A stretch of DNA of 35,619 nucleotides from Gemmatimonadota bacterium (GTDB lineage Bacteria; Gemmatimonadota; Gemmatimonadetes; Gemmatimonadales; GWC2-71-9). The notes below the pieces were generated by a model. The model ran no database searches. It saw nothing but the letters and a program-made list of their open reading frames with translations, and was not told the origin of the DNA. The stretch covers positions 1 through 35,619 of the forward strand of contig QKHC01000129.1 of assembly GCA_003251175.1 (NCBI GenBank). The letters are read 5' to 3'. Position 1 is the first letter of the stretch. Every line of letters begins with the position of its first letter. A program made the translations under genes and the position numbers. Below, piece by piece: positions 18,263 to 28,386 of this stretch.

Positions 18263-18658
18263 ATGACCCAGATGCATCCGAGGCTGTCGTACGATACCGT
18301 GCCATTGCCGCTGGCTCTCCACCTCGCCATGCACACGGTCATCGGACTGTTCTGCGCGTTTGCGGGCCCTCTCAACCTGATCGACCCCACGAAAATCCTG
18401 CCTCAGGGACCGACCGACATCGTCACATCCGGTGTCGGCTTTCTCACCTTGTGTGGCCTGTCGTGGGGCTACGTGTTCGGCGTCTTCATGGGCCGTCGGG
18501 AGGTCGTCGGCCTGGGACTCGTGCTGAGCGCCGGGTATGTCGTGGCGGCTGCGCTCGTGGCGGTCCGAGACCCGGCGATGGCTGCCCTGCTCGCGGTGAT
18601 CGGACTCTACGGTCTGGCGATCCTGGTGCGATACCGGCGGCAGATCACGGCGGCGTAG
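18263..18658 (+). CDS. Small integral membrane protein of unknown function
   Basis: ATG at 18263; about four hydrophobic segments. Confidence 0.6.
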   Translation: MTQMHPRLSYDTVPLPLALHLAMHTVIGLFCAFAGPLNLIDPTKILPQGPTDIVTSGVGFLTLCGLSWGYVFGVFMGRREVVGLGLVLSAGYVVAAALVAVRDPAMAALLAVIGLYGLAILVRYRRQITAA

Positions 18659-18667
18659 GCGGCGTCA

Positions 18668-19858
18668 GTGAGGGAGACGCCGGTGCCTCGCGTGCGTATC
18701 GGCGCCGCCGCGGGAGTGATGCTCCTGTGCGCGGTCCCGATGGCTGGCGGGCAGACGGTGCCCGACAGTGCCAGTTTCGTGACCCGGCTCGGGGCTGATA
18801 CCCTGGTCATCGAGCGCTTCGTCCGCGAGGCGCGACGGGTGGATGCTGAGGTGCTGCTGCGTGTGCCGCGCACGACGCGCACCTGGTATTCGCTCGAACT
18901 GTCGCCCGGAGGCGACCTCGCGCGGCTGGACGCGAGGATCGCAGCGCCACGCGGAGCGGGCCCCCCCGTGCGGAGTCAGACCATCACCCGCGTCGGAGAT
19001 TCGCTGCGGATCGAGACCACGACCGACGGCGCAACGCGGGCCCAGATGGTCGCGGCGGATCGCTCCACCCTGCCGTTCATCGACATGGTGCACTGGCCGT
19101 TCGAGCTGGTGCTGCGGCGGTTGCGCGCGGCGGGTCGAGATAGCGCTACCGTGCCCCTCCTCACCGGTACCCGCGTACAGCCGTTCCCGGTCGTCTTCAT
19201 CGCGCCGGATTCGATGACCATCACCCACCCATTGCGCGGTACCATGCGCGTGGCGGTCGACTCCGCGGGCGCCATCGAGGTCCTGGACGCGCGCGGCACT
19301 ACCCGCAAGCTTCTGGTCGAGCGGCGACCCTGGTTGGAGCTGGACGCGACCGCCGCGGCGTGGGCCGCGGCCGACGCTGCCGGACGCAGTCTCGGCGCGC
19401 TGTCGGGTCGAGGCGAGGTAAACGCCACGGTGGCCGGTGCCGCCATCGGCGTGGACTACGGGACGCCGTCCAAGCGCGGGCGCGAGATCTGGGGCGCGCT
19501 GGTGCCGTTCGGTGTCGTGTGGCGGACCGGTGCCAACCGGGCGACCGGGTTCACCACCGATCGGGACTTGATGCTGGGGTCGGGTGACCACACGCTCACC
19601 GTTCCCGCCGGATCGTATACGCTGTTCTCGATTCCCGACGCGGACGGCGGCGTGCTGATCGTGAACCGGCAAACCGGCCAGGCGGGCACCGCGTACGATG
19701 CCGCGCAGGATCTGGGCCGCGTGTCGCTCGAGGCACGCCCGCTCCCCGATCTCGTGGAGGTATTCACGATTGCCGTGACGGAGACGGCGTCCGGGGGGAT
19801 GCTGCGGCTGCAGTGGGACCGCACCGAGCTCGTGGTGCCTTTTCGCGTGATCCCCTAG
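18668..19858 (+). CDS. Secreted protein with C-terminal DUF2911 domain
   Basis: Signal peptide; C-terminal VDYGTPSKRGREIWGALVPFGVVWRTGANRATGFTTDRDLMLG...VPAGSYTLFSIP. Confidence 0.78.
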   Translation: MRETPVPRVRIGAAAGVMLLCAVPMAGGQTVPDSASFVTRLGADTLVIERFVREARRVDAEVLLRVPRTTRTWYSLELSPGGDLARLDARIAAPRGAGPPVRSQTITRVGDSLRIETTTDGATRAQMVAADRSTLPFIDMVHWPFELVLRRLRAAGRDSATVPLLTGTRVQPFPVVFIAPDSMTITHPLRGTMRVAVDSAGAIEVLDARGTTRKLLVERRPWLELDATAAAWAAADAAGRSLGALSGRGEVNATVAGAAIGVDYGTPSKRGREIWGALVPFGVVWRTGANRATGFTTDRDLMLGSGDHTLTVPAGSYTLFSIPDADGGVLIVNRQTGQAGTAYDAAQDLGRVSLEARPLPDLVEVFTIAVTETASGGMLRLQWDRTELVVPFRVIP

Positions 19859-20571
19859 GGATTCGTCGGACGGATATCCAGCTCGCTCACGAGGGCACCA
19901 TCCCCCAGGGTGAGCGTCGCGACCGCGGCCTCGGCCACCTGCTCCGCCTGCAACATGCGGTCACGGGGAGTACGCCCCGGCCGCTGCTGTTTCCCGACGA
20001 AGGGCGTGTCCACCGAGCCCGGACAGATCGCGATGACGCGAATGCCACGGTGGCGCAGCTCCAGCATCAGCGCGCGGGAGAATCCCAGCACGGCGTGCTT
20101 GGACGCGCAGTACGCGGTCCCACCCGCCACGCCATTGCGGGCTGCCAGCGACGCGATGTTGACCACGGCTGCGGGGGCCGTCGCCAGCAAATCGTCGAGA
20201 AATGCCCGTGTCACCAGAAACAGCGACCTCAGGTTCACAGCGATCGTGGTGTCCCAGTCGTCGAGAGTCAGCCGCTCGAGGGGCGCGAACCGCCCGATGC
20301 CGGCGTTATTGATGACGACCCGCGCCGCGCCGTGGGTTCGGTGCACGAATTCTGCGAATGCAGCCACTTCCGAGGGCTCGCTGACGTCACAGCGGGCGCC
20401 CACGGCGTCGATGCCGGCATCCCGCAGGGCGGCCACGGTGGCGCTCACGTCGGTGGCTGTGCGAGCACAGACAGCGACGCGCGCGCCGGCACGGCCAACG
20501 GAGAATGCGATCGCGCGCCCAATGCCCGTCGTGGCACCCGTCACGACCACTACGCTGTCGGCGAGGTTCAT
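19855..20571 (-). CDS. SDR family oxidoreductase
   Basis: MNLADSVVVVTGATTGIGRAIAFSVGRAGA; NNAGI; YCASKHA; convergent 4-nt overlap with the DUF2911 gene. Confidence 0.92.
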   Translation of the reverse strand: MNLADSVVVVTGATTGIGRAIAFSVGRAGARVAVCARTATDVSATVAALRDAGIDAVGARCDVSEPSEVAAFAEFVHRTHGAARVVINNAGIGRFAPLERLTLDDWDTTIAVNLRSLFLVTRAFLDDLLATAPAAVVNIASLAARNGVAGGTAYCASKHAVLGFSRALMLELRHRGIRVIAICPGSVDTPFVGKQQRPGRTPRDRMLQAEQVAEAAVATLTLGDGALVSELDIRPTNP

Positions 20572-20624
20572 GTGGCCTTCACGGTAAGCGCATGTGCTCC
20601 AATGTACGTTGGGTCGGCACTCTG

Positions 20625-21320
20625 ATGGAGCAGACTCGGATGCGACCCGCCGCCACGCACGTCGCCACGGTGTTGCTCGCCCTGGGCGTCGTCTCGTCCC
20701 CCGTCTCAGCGCAGCGCAGCGGACAGCTCGAGGCGACCCCGCAGATCGGGATGTACCTGCCGCTGGCGACGCTGGTGGAGGTCGTCGATCCGGGCTCGGG
20801 AATCGGTGTGAAGTTCGAGCAGCAAGCAGCGTTGGCACTGGGCGGGCGCGTCGGCTACTGGCTGAGCTCACGCGTGGCCCTGGAGGGCGCCGTCGCGTTT
20901 GTCCCCGGCGACATCAAGCTGACTGTCCTCGGTGCCGGTACACCCCCTCCCACCCAGGTCGAGGGGTCGAGGGTCCTGGACCTGGGCGTCCGGCTGCGAT
21001 ATCACTGGCCCGTCGGCCGGGTCGCCATCCAGTTGCTCGGCGGCGTGGCCGCGGTGTCGCGCTATGGCAATTTCTGGGACCTGCTGGAGCAGAGCGGCCT
21101 CCAGGTGACCGGCCGCACGGACCTCGCCGGCGTCGTCGGTGCGGGGATCGCCGTTCCGGTATGCAGGGGGTTCGAGTTTCGTGCCGAGGTCGAGGATTAT
21201 CTCCACTCAGCGAAGTTCACGATTGCGGACGGGGTAAATCCTCCGGAGAACACCGATTCCCGGATGCAGCACGACATCCTGCTCGCCGTGGGGCTCGCGA
21301 TCGGCCTGCATCGGTTCTAG
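20625..21320 (+). CDS. Outer-membrane beta-barrel protein
   Basis: Signal peptide TVLLALGVVSSPVSAQ; barrel-like strands; C-terminal phenylalanine (AIGLHRF). Start 20625 or 20640. Confidence 0.7.
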   Translation: MEQTRMRPAATHVATVLLALGVVSSPVSAQRSGQLEATPQIGMYLPLATLVEVVDPGSGIGVKFEQQAALALGGRVGYWLSSRVALEGAVAFVPGDIKLTVLGAGTPPPTQVEGSRVLDLGVRLRYHWPVGRVAIQLLGGVAAVSRYGNFWDLLEQSGLQVTGRTDLAGVVGAGIAVPVCRGFEFRAEVEDYLHSAKFTIADGVNPPENTDSRMQHDILLAVGLAIGLHRF

Positions 21321-21324
21321 CGCG

Positions 21325-22656
21325 TCAGACCCGAATGGCGCCCGGGAACCGGGACGCGTCCACCGCATGCCCGGGGAAGACGGGCGCGACATCGTAAGCG
21401 CCGAGGTGCCGTACCAGGAGTTCGGTCAGTACGTCGCGAAAGTCGGTCGTCACCGCGAGGTCGCGTCCCTCGAACCGGGCGGCCGGGTCGAGGCCGGGCC
21501 AGCGACCCAGCACGCGCCCGCCCCGCACGGGGCCGCCGAGGACGAGCATCGCCGAGCCGTGTCCATGATCGGTGCCGGCGTTGCCATTCTCGCGCACCGT
21601 CCGGCCGAACTCGGACATCGTCACCACCACGACGTCGCGCATGCGCTCGCCGAGATCGCGCGCGAATGCCGCCAGCGCCTGTCCCAGCTCGTCCAGACGG
21701 GTGGCCAGCTGACCCTGGCTCGCTCCCTGGTTGACGTGCGTGTCCCAGCCGCTCACGTCGGCGAATGCCAGCTCGAGGCCCACGTCGGCCTTGACCAGCT
21801 GGGCGATCTGCAGCAGCGAGCGCCCCAAACGCCCCGGAGGATACACGGCGCCGCGTCCGGGTGAGTACCGGACGGGGTCGGTCCGCTTCAAGATCTCCAC
21901 CGCCGCGAGCCCTTCCGCCGACGAGCATGCGACCACGCCGGTGGCGGCCCCCGCGCGCGTCGCGGCGAAGGCGGCGGTGAGCCGGTCCCGTGGTGATGGC
22001 GCAGCCGTGCTGACACCGAACGTCCGCAGGTCCTCGATCACCAGGCTCGGCGCGGACCCGGCGAGCGCGCGGGGCAACTGGGACCCGAACGCCACGGCGC
22101 GGAACGGTGTGGCATCGCGCTCGGCCGAGTGGCCAAGGTACCGGTTGGCCCAGCCGTCACGCGTCGTGTTCACACCCGGGGTGCCACACTCCATGGAGTC
22201 CTGAGCGTCGCCATGGCTGCTCGTCGCCGCGGGCGATCCGACCGCGTGGATCGCCGCCAGGGTGCCGTCGTCCCACCACGGCTTGAGCGGCCCGAGCCGC
22301 GGGTGCAACCCGAACTCGCCGTCGAGGTCCACGATATCGCGGCGCGGCACTGCGATGCGCGGGCGCTCCCGGTAATAGATGGGATCACCGTGCGGGACGA
22401 CCATGGCGAGCCCGTCAGCCGCGCCGCGCTGAAACAGGCATACCAGCACCGGATGCGATCCGCCCAGCCGTGGCCGTTCCGCGCAGGCCGCCCGGCCGAG
22501 AAACAGCGGCTCCATGCCCAGACTGAGCAGCGCGATGCCACCTGACCGCACGAACACGCGCCGAGACACGCCGCAGCCCGGGGTCACGGGCGTACTGGAC
22601 GGGTCAGTTCGCGGGCCGTGGGGCGGCTCGTCGAGGCGCCGGGGATGGGGGTGCAT
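21325..22656 (-). CDS. DUF1501 family protein with Tat-type signal
   Basis: VSRRVFVRSGGIALLSLG; LVCLFQRGAADGLAMVVPHGDPIYYRERPRI; VVVTMSEFGRTVRENGNAGTDHGHGSAMLVLGG. Start uncertain. Confidence 0.88.
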   Translation of the reverse strand: MHPHPRRLDEPPHGPRTDPSSTPVTPGCGVSRRVFVRSGGIALLSLGMEPLFLGRAACAERPRLGGSHPVLVCLFQRGAADGLAMVVPHGDPIYYRERPRIAVPRRDIVDLDGEFGLHPRLGPLKPWWDDGTLAAIHAVGSPAATSSHGDAQDSMECGTPGVNTTRDGWANRYLGHSAERDATPFRAVAFGSQLPRALAGSAPSLVIEDLRTFGVSTAAPSPRDRLTAAFAATRAGAATGVVACSSAEGLAAVEILKRTDPVRYSPGRGAVYPPGRLGRSLLQIAQLVKADVGLELAFADVSGWDTHVNQGASQGQLATRLDELGQALAAFARDLGERMRDVVVVTMSEFGRTVRENGNAGTDHGHGSAMLVLGGPVRGGRVLGRWPGLDPAARFEGRDLAVTTDFRDVLTELLVRHLGAYDVAPVFPGHAVDASRFPGAIRV

Positions 22657-22699
22657 ACGCCTACTGTGATGCCTGTTGTCATGCGAATTTAAGGCCATC

Positions 22700-24565
22700 A
22701 TGACTCCGCCGCCGCTACGATTCCAGCTGGGACGCCGCCCGTTCGGCCGCGCCAGCGGTCCTCCGCCCAACTGGCGGGAGCGACTCGCGGCGCTGCGACA
22801 CGTGCCGCCGTTGCTGCGCCTGGTGTATCACACCCATCGCGGGTATACCATCGCGATCATCAGCCTGCGCGTCGTGCGGGCGTTCGTGCCCCTCGCAGTG
22901 CTGTGGGTCGGCAAGCTCATCATCGACGATGTGGTGGCCGCGGTGGGTGCGCCGGGGTCGACCGACTGGTGGCGCCTCGGCGGGCTGGTGGCGCTGGAGC
23001 TCGCGTTCGCGGTGGGGGGGGAGGCGCTCGCCCGGCTGTCGTCGCTGCTGGAAAGCCTGCTGGGTGACCTGTTCTCCAACCGCGTGAGTGTGCAGTTGAT
23101 GCAGCACGCGGCCACACTGGATCTGGCACAGTTCGAGGATCCTGACACCTACGACCATCTCGAGCGGGCGCGCCGCCAGACGGTGAATCGCATCGGGCTC
23201 CTCGCGCTGCTGCTCGGCACCACGCAGGATGTCATCACGCTCGCCTCGCTCGCCGGCGTGCTCCTGGTGCAGCTTCCCTGGCTGCTGTTGCTGCTCGTGG
23301 TCGCCGTGGTGCCGGCCTTCCTCGGCGAGGCGCACTTCGCCGCCCTCGGCTACTCCCTGTTGTTCTCGTGGACGCCCGAGCGGCGCCTGCTGGATTACCT
23401 CCGGTACATGGGTGCCTCCGACGAATCGGCCAAGGAAGTGAAGCTGTTCGGGCTCTCCGAATTCCTCGTGGGACGGTACGCGAAGCTGTCCGAGGAATTC
23501 TTCCAGGCCAACCGCCGGCTCGCCGTCCGGCGCAACGTGGTGTCCACGGCGCTGGTTTCGGTCGGCACGGTGGGCTACTACGCGGCGTACGCTGTCATCA
23601 TCTATCTGACGGTCCTCGGCCGATTCACGATCGGCGACCTCACGTTCCTCGCGGGGTCGTTCCGCCAGAGTCGGGACCTGATCCAGCGCATCCTGCTCTC
23701 GCTGTCGCAGATCTACGAGCAGAGCCTCTACCTGTCTGACCTGTTCACCTTCTTCGAGGTGCGCCCGCGAGTCACCTCCCCGCCGGACGCGCGGTCAGTG
23801 CCCCGTCCCATCCGGACGGGTTTTGAGTTCGAGGGCGTGGGATTCCGCTATCCGGGCTCCGAGCGCTGGGCGGTGCGGCACCTGAGTTTCCGGATCGCGG
23901 CCGGCGAGCGCATCGCCCTCGTGGGTGAGAACGGGGCGGGGAAGACGACCCTCGTCAAGCTGCTGGCCCGCCTGTACGATCCCGACGAAGGACGGGTGCT
24001 GCTCGACGGTGTGGATCTCCGGGAGTACGACCTGGTGAGCCTGCGCCGGAACATCGGCGTGATCTTCCAGGATTTCGTGCGATACGACTTCGTGGCGCGC
24101 GAGAACATCGCCGTGAGTCAGATCGACAGCCTGGGTGACGATGCGCGGATCCAGGAAGCGGCGCGCCGCAGTCTCGCCGACGCTGTCGTGGGCCGGCTCG
24201 CCGGGGGATACGATCAGATGCTGGGGCGGCGGTTCGACGGCGGCGTGGAGCTGTCAGGCGGGGAGTGGCAGAAGATAGCCCTGGGGCGCGCCTATCTGCG
24301 CGAGGCGCAGGTTCTGATCCTCGATGAGCCGACCGCGGCGCTCGATGCCCGCGCCGAGTATCAGGTGTTCCTGCGGTTCGCCGAGCTGACGAAGGGGCGA
24401 ACGGCAGTGCTGATCAGCCACCGGTTTTCGACGGTGCGCATGGCCGATCGCATACTCGTGCTCAAGGAAGGCGAACTGGCGGAGCACGGCACGCACGAGG
24501 AGCTCGTCGCGCGCGGAGGGTTGTACGCCGAGCTGTTCAACTTCCAGGCGGCGGGCTATCGCTGA
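22700..24565 (+). CDS. ABC transporter, fused permease and ATPase (exporter type)
   Basis: N-terminal TM domain; Walker A GENGAGKTTLV; signature LSGGEWQK; Walker B VLILDEPTAALD. Confidence 0.93.
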   Translation: MTPPPLRFQLGRRPFGRASGPPPNWRERLAALRHVPPLLRLVYHTHRGYTIAIISLRVVRAFVPLAVLWVGKLIIDDVVAAVGAPGSTDWWRLGGLVALELAFAVGGEALARLSSLLESLLGDLFSNRVSVQLMQHAATLDLAQFEDPDTYDHLERARRQTVNRIGLLALLLGTTQDVITLASLAGVLLVQLPWLLLLLVVAVVPAFLGEAHFAALGYSLLFSWTPERRLLDYLRYMGASDESAKEVKLFGLSEFLVGRYAKLSEEFFQANRRLAVRRNVVSTALVSVGTVGYYAAYAVIIYLTVLGRFTIGDLTFLAGSFRQSRDLIQRILLSLSQIYEQSLYLSDLFTFFEVRPRVTSPPDARSVPRPIRTGFEFEGVGFRYPGSERWAVRHLSFRIAAGERIALVGENGAGKTTLVKLLARLYDPDEGRVLLDGVDLREYDLVSLRRNIGVIFQDFVRYDFVARENIAVSQIDSLGDDARIQEAARRSLADAVVGRLAGGYDQMLGRRFDGGVELSGGEWQKIALGRAYLREAQVLILDEPTAALDARAEYQVFLRFAELTKGRTAVLISHRFSTVRMADRILVLKEGELAEHGTHEELVARGGLYAELFNFQAAGYR

Positions 24566-24589
24566 GCCCGCCGCCCGCGGGCAGGAGTG

Positions 24590-25132
24590 TTACTCTCCGC
24601 CTGACTGCGACCAGGGTGGGACGACGTGGTTGCTGCGCGCGTAGGCGATCAGCTGACCGAGGTGCTCGTGCGTATGCGACAGGGTCAGGAGGCACACCTC
24701 GCGCTTCGTGGTCTGCCGCCCGAAGATCGTTGCCGGCGCGTCGAGATCGGCCGCCGTCATCCCCCGCATCGCCGCGCGCGTGAACTCGATCGATTGCTGC
24801 AGGGCGCGGATCAGATCCGCCTTGGACGTCATGTGCTCGAAGTCCTGCTGGGCGCCCTCGGGTGCCTTCGCGCCGGCCATTCCCATCAGGAAATAGCTGC
24901 CGCCGGTCACGTGTCCCACCACCTCGCCGACCGAGCGCACGCCTTCCATCGGTCGCCACGAGTACTGCTCCGCGGGAATGGCCTCCGCGAGCTGCACGAG
25001 CTTGTTGGCGGCGTCGTCGTACCATACCAGCATCTCGTTCTGGACGGCCGTCGGGGCTTGCTGCGCGCGCGCGGTGGTCCACCCCCCCAGCACCACAGCC
25101 AGGGCCAGCGCGCGGGAAACGGTCACCTTCAT
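24590..25132 (-). CDS. Secreted DinB-like protein
   Basis: Signal peptide; EAIPAEQYSWRPMEGVRSVGEVVGHVTGG...; SHTHEHLGQLIAYARSNHVVPPWS. Confidence 0.85.
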   Translation of the reverse strand: MKVTVSRALALAVVLGGWTTARAQQAPTAVQNEMLVWYDDAANKLVQLAEAIPAEQYSWRPMEGVRSVGEVVGHVTGGSYFLMGMAGAKAPEGAQQDFEHMTSKADLIRALQQSIEFTRAAMRGMTAADLDAPATIFGRQTTKREVCLLTLSHTHEHLGQLIAYARSNHVVPPWSQSGGE

Positions 25133-25237
25133 CTGACACCTCACGGGATTAGGTTGACTCGGATTCGCAGGGGTCGTCCCCAAAACTAGGCGGCGTAAGG
25201 CCGTTTTGTCAGGGTCGGTGCCCGGCAGGAGAGCCAT

Positions 25238-25981
25238 GTGAGCGAAACGGTGCTCGAGGTGCGCGGACTGGGGTTCGCCCGGCGAGGGTCGGACGGGTCA
25301 TCGCAGTCCGTGGTGGCGGACCTCACGTTCGCGCTCGGGCGGGCAGAAACGCTGGCGCTCCTCGGTCGCAGCGGCTCGGGCAAGACCACGACGCTCAAGC
25401 TCATCAACCGACTGCTGGAGCCGACTGCCGGCTCGGTTCACGTTGCGGGACAGGAGGTCACGACGGCCCGCGGCGTGCAGCTGCGGCGCCGCATCGGCTA
25501 CGTCATCCAGGAGGTGGGTCTGTTCCCACACTTCACGGTCGAGCAGAACGTCGCACTGATCCCGCGACTCGAGCGGTGGCCGCCCGCGCGCATCGCCGCC
25601 CGCGTGCGCACACTGCTCGGCATGGTGGGCCTCGAGCCGGACACGTTCGCCGGCCGCTACCCCGACCAGCTGTCCGGCGGGCAACGGCAGCGCGTTGGGG
25701 TGGCGCGCGCCCTCGCGGCGGATCCGCCCCTCCTGCTGCTCGACGAGCCGTTCGGCGCCCTCGACCCGGTCACACGGGTGGAGCTCCAGCGCGAGTTCCA
25801 ATCGCTCGCCCAGCACCTGGACAAGGCGATGGTCTTCGTCACGCATGACGTTCGCGAAGCGCTGGCCATCGGGACGCGCGTCGGGCTGATGCAGGACGGG
25901 CGGCTCGTCTTTCTCGGATCCCCGGGCGAATTCCGGAGCTGCCCGCACCCCGAGTGCCGGGCGTTCCTGGAAGCGCTGTGA
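25238..25981 (+). CDS. Osmoprotectant/glycine betaine ABC transporter ATPase (OpuCA-like)
   Basis: GTG start; GRSGSGKTTTLKLINRLLEPTAGSV, LSGGQRQRVGVARALAADPPLLLLDEPFGALDP; followed by permease and binding protein. Confidence 0.88.
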   Translation: MSETVLEVRGLGFARRGSDGSSQSVVADLTFALGRAETLALLGRSGSGKTTTLKLINRLLEPTAGSVHVAGQEVTTARGVQLRRRIGYVIQEVGLFPHFTVEQNVALIPRLERWPPARIAARVRTLLGMVGLEPDTFAGRYPDQLSGGQRQRVGVARALAADPPLLLLDEPFGALDPVTRVELQREFQSLAQHLDKAMVFVTHDVREALAIGTRVGLMQDGRLVFLGSPGEFRSCPHPECRAFLEAL

Positions 25982-26000
25982 CGGGAAGCGCGGAGGGCGC

Positions 26001-26633
26001 ATGAGCCTGATCGAGTTCTACGCCCGGAACGGGCGCGAAGCCCTGGGTCTGCTGGGGCAGCATCTGGTTCTCGTCGGCATCTCGACCGCTGTGGCGCTCG
26101 CGATCGGGGTGCCGCTCGGCATCGCGCTGACCCGGCGCCCTGCCTGGCGGCGGCCGGTGCTCGGAACCGCCAACGTGTTCCAGACCATCCCGAGCCTCGC
26201 GCTCTTCGGGTTTCTCATCCCGTTGCCGCTGCTCGGCGGCATCGGGGCGCGCACGGCGATCGCGGCCCTCGTGGTATACGCCCTGCTGCCGATCATCCGC
26301 AACACCTACACCGGCGTGATAGGAGTGGATGCGGCGGTAGTGGAGGCGGGACGGGGGATGGGGATGACCGACGGCGAGCTGCTGCGGCTCGTCGAGCTGC
26401 CGCTCGCGGTTCCGGTGATTCTGGCGGGGGTGCGCATCGCCGTCGTGGTGGGTGTCGGTACGGCGACGATCGCCGCGGCGATCGGCGCCGGGGGACTGGG
26501 GGTGTACATCTTCCGGGGCGTCGCCACGGTGAATGACACGCTGATCCTCGCAGGGGCGCTGCCGGCAGCGGTGCTCGCGCTGGCGGCCGATGCCGGGCTC
26601 GGCGCCCTGGAACGGCGTCTGAGTCGGCGATGA
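26001..26633 (+). CDS. Osmoprotectant ABC transporter permease (OpuCB-like)
   Basis: FQTIPSLALFGFLIPLPLLGGIGARTAIAALVVYALLPIIRNTYTG...GAGGLGVYIFRG. Confidence 0.88.
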   Translation: MSLIEFYARNGREALGLLGQHLVLVGISTAVALAIGVPLGIALTRRPAWRRPVLGTANVFQTIPSLALFGFLIPLPLLGGIGARTAIAALVVYALLPIIRNTYTGVIGVDAAVVEAGRGMGMTDGELLRLVELPLAVPVILAGVRIAVVVGVGTATIAAAIGAGGLGVYIFRGVATVNDTLILAGALPAAVLALAADAGLGALERRLSRR

Positions 26634-27532
26634 GTCCCACCGCAACCCGTCGCTGGTGCCGCGCCACGCGCGTCGCGGTGCTGCTCGTGAGTCTGGTGCC
26701 GGCCTGCCGGAGGGGCGATCGCATCGTGGTCGGTGCGAAGAACTTCACCGAATCCGACCTGCTCGCGGAGCTGGTGGCGCAGCAAATCGAGCGGCGCACG
26801 GCCCTGACGGTCGAGCGTCGCCTGCACCTCGGGGGCACGTTCGTGTGCCACCAGGCGATCGTGGCGGGGGAGATCGACGCGTATGTCGAGTACACAGGGA
26901 CGGCGTTTACCGCCGTGCTCCAGCATGTCCCGGTCCAGGACCCGGACAGCGTGTGGCGCGCGGTCGCGGCCGAGTACCTGGAGCGATTCGGGCTCGTGTG
27001 GCTGCCGCCGTTCGGGTTCAACAACACGTTCGCAATTGCGGTGCGGCGCGCGGACGCCGAGCGCGAGGGGCTTCGGACCATCGCCGACCTGGCCCGGGTG
27101 GCGCCGCGGTGGCGTGCCGGGTTCGGCTACGAGTTCCTGGAGCGCGCGGATGGGTTCCCGGGTCTGGCCCGCACTTACGGCCTGCGGTTCGCCGCGCCAC
27201 CGACGGCCATGGAACTGGGTCTCACGTATCGCGCCCTGGCAGACGGCCGCGTGGACGTGATTGCCGGGAACTCGACCGATGGGCTGATCCCGGCGCTGGA
27301 CCTCGTGGTTCTGGAAGACGATCGCCGGTACTTCCCGCCGTACCATGCCGCTCCCGTGGTTCGCCGCGCGGTGCTGCTGCGGCACCCCGAAGTGGAGCGT
27401 GCGCTTGCGGAGCTCGCGGGCCGGCTCAGCGACGCGGAGATGCGACGCCTGAACGCGCGTGCCGATGTGGAGCGGCAGGACCTCGCGGTGATCGCCCGGG
27501 ACTGGCTCGCCGAGCACGTGCCGACGCCGTGA
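26630..27532 (+). CDS. Osmoprotectant ABC transporter substrate-binding lipoprotein
   Basis: Lipobox-like LVPAC; IVVGAKNFTESDLLAELVAQQIE; VAGEIDAYVEYTGTAF; 4-nt overlap with permease gene. Confidence 0.88.
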   Translation: MSPTATRRWCRATRVAVLLVSLVPACRRGDRIVVGAKNFTESDLLAELVAQQIERRTALTVERRLHLGGTFVCHQAIVAGEIDAYVEYTGTAFTAVLQHVPVQDPDSVWRAVAAEYLERFGLVWLPPFGFNNTFAIAVRRADAEREGLRTIADLARVAPRWRAGFGYEFLERADGFPGLARTYGLRFAAPPTAMELGLTYRALADGRVDVIAGNSTDGLIPALDLVVLEDDRRYFPPYHAAPVVRRAVLLRHPEVERALAELAGRLSDAEMRRLNARADVERQDLAVIARDWLAEHVPTP

Positions 27533-28386
27533 GCCCGCGCGCGCGGCTGATCGCCGCATCGATCCTGTTCTCGACCGGTGGCACGGCGATCAAGGGCGTG
27601 TCGCTGGGCGGGTGGCAGGTCCTCGCCGTACGTGCCGCCGTCGCCGCGGTCGTAGTCTGGCTGATCCTGCCCGAGGCGCGCCGCGGGTTCGACTGGCGCA
27701 CCATCCTGGTCGGAGCTGCCTACGGCGCGACCACGACGCTTTTTGTGCTCGCCAACAAGCTGACCACCGCCGCCAACGCCGTGTTTCTCCAGAACACCAG
27801 CCCGCTGTTCATCCTGCTGCTGGCGCCGCTGGTGCTCCGGGAGCGGATCTCTCGTGACGATGTGGTCTTCATGGCGGTGCTCGCTGCGGGGATGCTGCTG
27901 TTCTTCGCGGGAATCGAGCGACGGTTTGCCACCGCCCCCGACCCGGTGCTCGGCAACCTGCTTTCGGTGGCCTGCGCCCTGACCTGGTCGGCCACGATCA
28001 TCGGCTACCGCTGGCTCGCCGCCCGCCAGCTGTCGATCGGCGCGGCCGCCGTCGCCGGCAACGCGCTGGCGTGCGCCGTCGCGCTGCCGTGGGCGCTGCC
28101 GTTCCCAGCGGGGCGTCCGCTCGACTGGCTGCTGCTCGCGTATCTCGGAACGGTGCAGCTGGGGCTCGCCTACCGGTTCGTCGCGCGGGCGCTGCCACAC
28201 GTCCGGGCGCTCGAGGCCTCGCTCATCCTTCTCATGGAGCCGGTGCTGGCTTCGGTGTGGGCGTGGGCGGTGCACGGTGAGACGATGGCGCCGGCTGGTA
28301 TCGCCGGCGCTGGAATCATCGTCGGCGCAACGGTCGTGCACAGCGTGCGCGGGCGCCCGCAGCCGGAGGCGGTGCCCGAAGCGTGA
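27529..28386 (+). CDS. EamA/DMT superfamily transporter
   Basis: GTG start at 27529 overlaps preceding TGA; ~10 TM segments; C-terminal LILLMEPVLASVWAWAVHGETMAPAGIAGAGIIVGATV. ORF 26656..28386 is the same frame read too far upstream. Confidence 0.85.
   Translation: MSPRARLIAASILFSTGGTAIKGVSLGGWQVLAVRAAVAAVVVWLILPEARRGFDWRTILVGAAYGATTTLFVLANKLTTAANAVFLQNTSPLFILLLAPLVLRERISRDDVVFMAVLAAGMLLFFAGIERRFATAPDPVLGNLLSVACALTWSATIIGYRWLAARQLSIGAAAVAGNALACAVALPWALPFPAGRPLDWLLLAYLGTVQLGLAYRFVARALPHVRALEASLILLMEPVLASVWAWAVHGETMAPAGIAGAGIIVGATVVHSVRGRPQPEAVPEA

Noticed and set aside
21325-22656. DUF1501 gene without an adjacent DUF1800 gene as a novelty
   Set aside because: DUF1501 proteins often pair with DUF1800, but orphan copies are plausible and the partner could lie elsewhere.
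26656-27528. N-terminal extension of ORF 26656..28386 (576 aa) as a novel fusion to the DMT transporter
   Set aside because: This part is an out-of-frame Arg/Gly/Ala-rich reading of the OpuAC-like gene; the real transporter starts at GTG 27529 overlapping the TGA.
25238-28386. Osmoprotectant ABC operon plus DMT transporter as a new transport system
   Set aside because: ATPase, permease and binding protein match the ordinary OpuC/OsmF layout; the overlapping DMT gene alone is weak evidence for novelty.
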